Origin: Opitutaceae bacterium UBA4094
GTDB lineage: Bacteria > Verrucomicrobiota > Verrucomicrobiia > Opitutales > Opitutaceae
DNA length: 6,539 nt
Assembly: GCA_002382525.1 (NCBI GenBank)
Contig: DFYA01000073.1
Coordinates: forward strand, 1-6,539
Direction of reading: 5' to 3'
Shown here: piece by piece, positions 5,618-6,539 of the stretch
Numbering within the stretch: the stretch's first letter is position 1
Layout: each line of letters opens with the position of its first letter
Notes under the pieces: model-generated
The model's database searches: none
Told to the model about the DNA's origin: nothing
What the model saw: only the letters and a program-made list of their open reading frames with translations
Made by a program: the position numbers and the translations under genes

Positions 5618-5717
5618 CCAGCCCCCGAGCCTACTTGCGCTTTTCGTCGCGCTTGCAGGCGGGCAGGGGTGAGCCGGTGCCGTTGCACGACGACGGCTGG
5701 TTTCAAAATGACCGCGC

Positions 5718-6539
5718 TCAGGGCAGCACGGTGACTGGCAGGCCAACCCACGCGAGGGAGAGAAGGGTGCGTGCGTCCCAGTTGGCCAAGCGGAAACAGC
5801 CGATCGACTCGGTGCGGCCGACTTGCTCGGGTGTATGCGTCCCGTGAATACCGTAGCCGGGTCGGTCGATGCCGATCCAAGCGACGCCGACGGGGTTGTT
5901 CGGTCCCGGCGCAAGGATGAGTTTGCGAGTCGGGTCGACGAGCGCCTCGGGAGATTCGGGGAAGTTGGCGGGGTCGAACGTGTAGTTGGGATTCGGGATG
6001 ACGACGGTCACGCGCAGATCGCCGAGGGGGCGCTTCTCGGCCTTGCGGGCGATGCTCACCGGGAAGTGCACGAGGAGGTTTCCGTGGATGTCACGGGCTT
6101 GAAGGGTGCGGTCCGCGAGACGGATCTCGATGTGGGCGGCCTTTGCGGGAAAGGGGGCAAGCACAACGTGGGGAACGATGAGGCGGGTGTCGGCGGAGAC
6201 GGATGATGGCGCGTCCCAGTTGATGGACGGGTTGAGGCGCTTGATGAACTTGGGGTTAGCGTGGGTGCGTTCGGCGACGAGTTCGAGGGCGGTTTCGTGG
6301 GCGAGGGCGGACTGCTGGGATTTTTCGAGCCAACTTTTGCCGGTGGGCTGAAGTCCCGCGAGATCGGCGGCGGTGACGAGGAACGTGGAGAGGGGCGGGA
6401 CGTCGAGCGTGAGCGCGGCGCGCGTGGCGTCGTCGAGGCGACCGGTGACGGGAAGCGCGCGGGATTGTTGAAAAGCCCGCAGCGCGGCGGCGGTTTGTGG
6501 GCCGGCGACGCCGTCAATCGGGCCGGAGGAAATGCCGAT
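5718..6539 (-). CDS. L,D-transpeptidase (YkuD) with peptidoglycan-binding and LysM-like domains, 5' partial
   Basis: The frame is open from the window edge at 6539 to the TGA at 5718-5720, giving 273 C-terminal residues; the true start is outside. A GTG at 6162-6164 is only an internal Val codon. The fragment begins inside a PG_binding_1 domain (GPIDGVAGPQTAAALRAFQQ, about 6-25, continuing to 44). A LysM-like segment (about 84-124, with KFIKRLNPSINW) and the YkuD catalytic domain (about 134-273) follow. The catalytic site is HGTHTP (His232) and, sixteen residues on, SIGCFRLANWDA with Cys248. Such enzymes form 3-3 crosslinks or attach proteins to peptidoglycan in the periplasm. The usual SHGC motif reads SIGC here, with Ile for the second His, though the Cys, Arg and first His remain. 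A signal peptide is expected upstream of the window. Confidence 0.94.
   Translation of the reverse strand: MGISSGPIDGVAGPQTAAALRAFQQSRALPVTGRLDDATRAALTLDVPPLSTFLVTAADLAGLQPTGKSWLEKSQQSALAHETALELVAERTHANPKFIKRLNPSINWDAPSSVSADTRLIVPHVVLAPFPAKAAHIEIRLADRTLQARDIHGNLLVHFPVSIARKAEKRPLGDLRVTVVIPNPNYTFDPANFPESPEALVDPTRKLILAPGPNNPVGVAWIGIDRPGYGIHGTHTPEQVGRTESIGCFRLANWDARTLLSLAWVGLPVTVLP

Noticed and set aside
6162..6164. GTG as the start of a short 148-residue L,D-transpeptidase
   Set aside because: The same frame continues open upstream to the window edge and encodes recognisable LysM-like and peptidoglycan-binding sequence, so this GTG is an internal Val codon.
6056..6517. 153-codon minus-strand frame overlapping the L,D-transpeptidase
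   Set aside because: It is a different frame, Ser/Pro-rich without motifs, while the adjacent frame encodes clear peptidoglycan-binding and LysM-like segments.
1..6539. CRISPR array, tRNA, rRNA, transposase or defence system
   Set aside because: No regularly spaced direct repeats, cloverleaf-like sequence, rRNA motif or relevant protein domain was seen on either strand.

Overview
The window is GC-rich bacterial chromosome (about two thirds G+C by eye). It holds seven well-supported coding regions and the tail of an eighth. The protein set fits a Verrucomicrobiota bacterium, most likely Opitutaceae: an L,D-transpeptidase with peptidoglycan-binding and LysM-like parts, a DUF2934 small protein, a secreted protein with a 'GLDKLTPEE' segment, and starts without a Shine-Dalgarno sequence. 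This placement rests on remembered family resemblance, not on a search.

Layout: bases 3-110 (+) encode the last 35 residues of an unidentified protein. Bases 111-348, between convergent genes, hold no gene but several inverted repeats: a hairpin that looks like a REP core, and a 25-bp arm pair with one mismatch. From 349 to 3055 the minus strand carries, in transcription order, a stand-alone fructose/nitrogen-type PTS EIIA protein, then two tandem CorA-type divalent-cation channel paralogs. The 137-bp gap between the two corA genes is unusual. GC hairpins sit at both ends, each followed inward by AAATCCTAAA in mirror orientation, which suggests a small non-coding repeat element.

From 3266 the plus strand carries a small exported protein and then a 442-residue acidic, three-part cytoplasmic protein of unknown function. 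A DUF2934 small protein starts at 5342. The right end, on the minus strand, is the C-terminal 273 residues of an L,D-transpeptidase whose frame stays open to the window edge, so its N-terminus lies outside.

Functionally, the channel pair and the EIIA protein may form an ion-homeostasis and regulation neighbourhood. The known analogy is EIIA-Ntr control of potassium transport in enterobacteria; here the link is inference from position only. The L,D-transpeptidase and the small exported protein belong to the cell envelope. I found no rRNA, tRNA, CRISPR array, transposase or recognisable defence system. The most unusual material is the non-coding repeat structure at 149-352 and 1325-1457, and the undescribed acidic protein.
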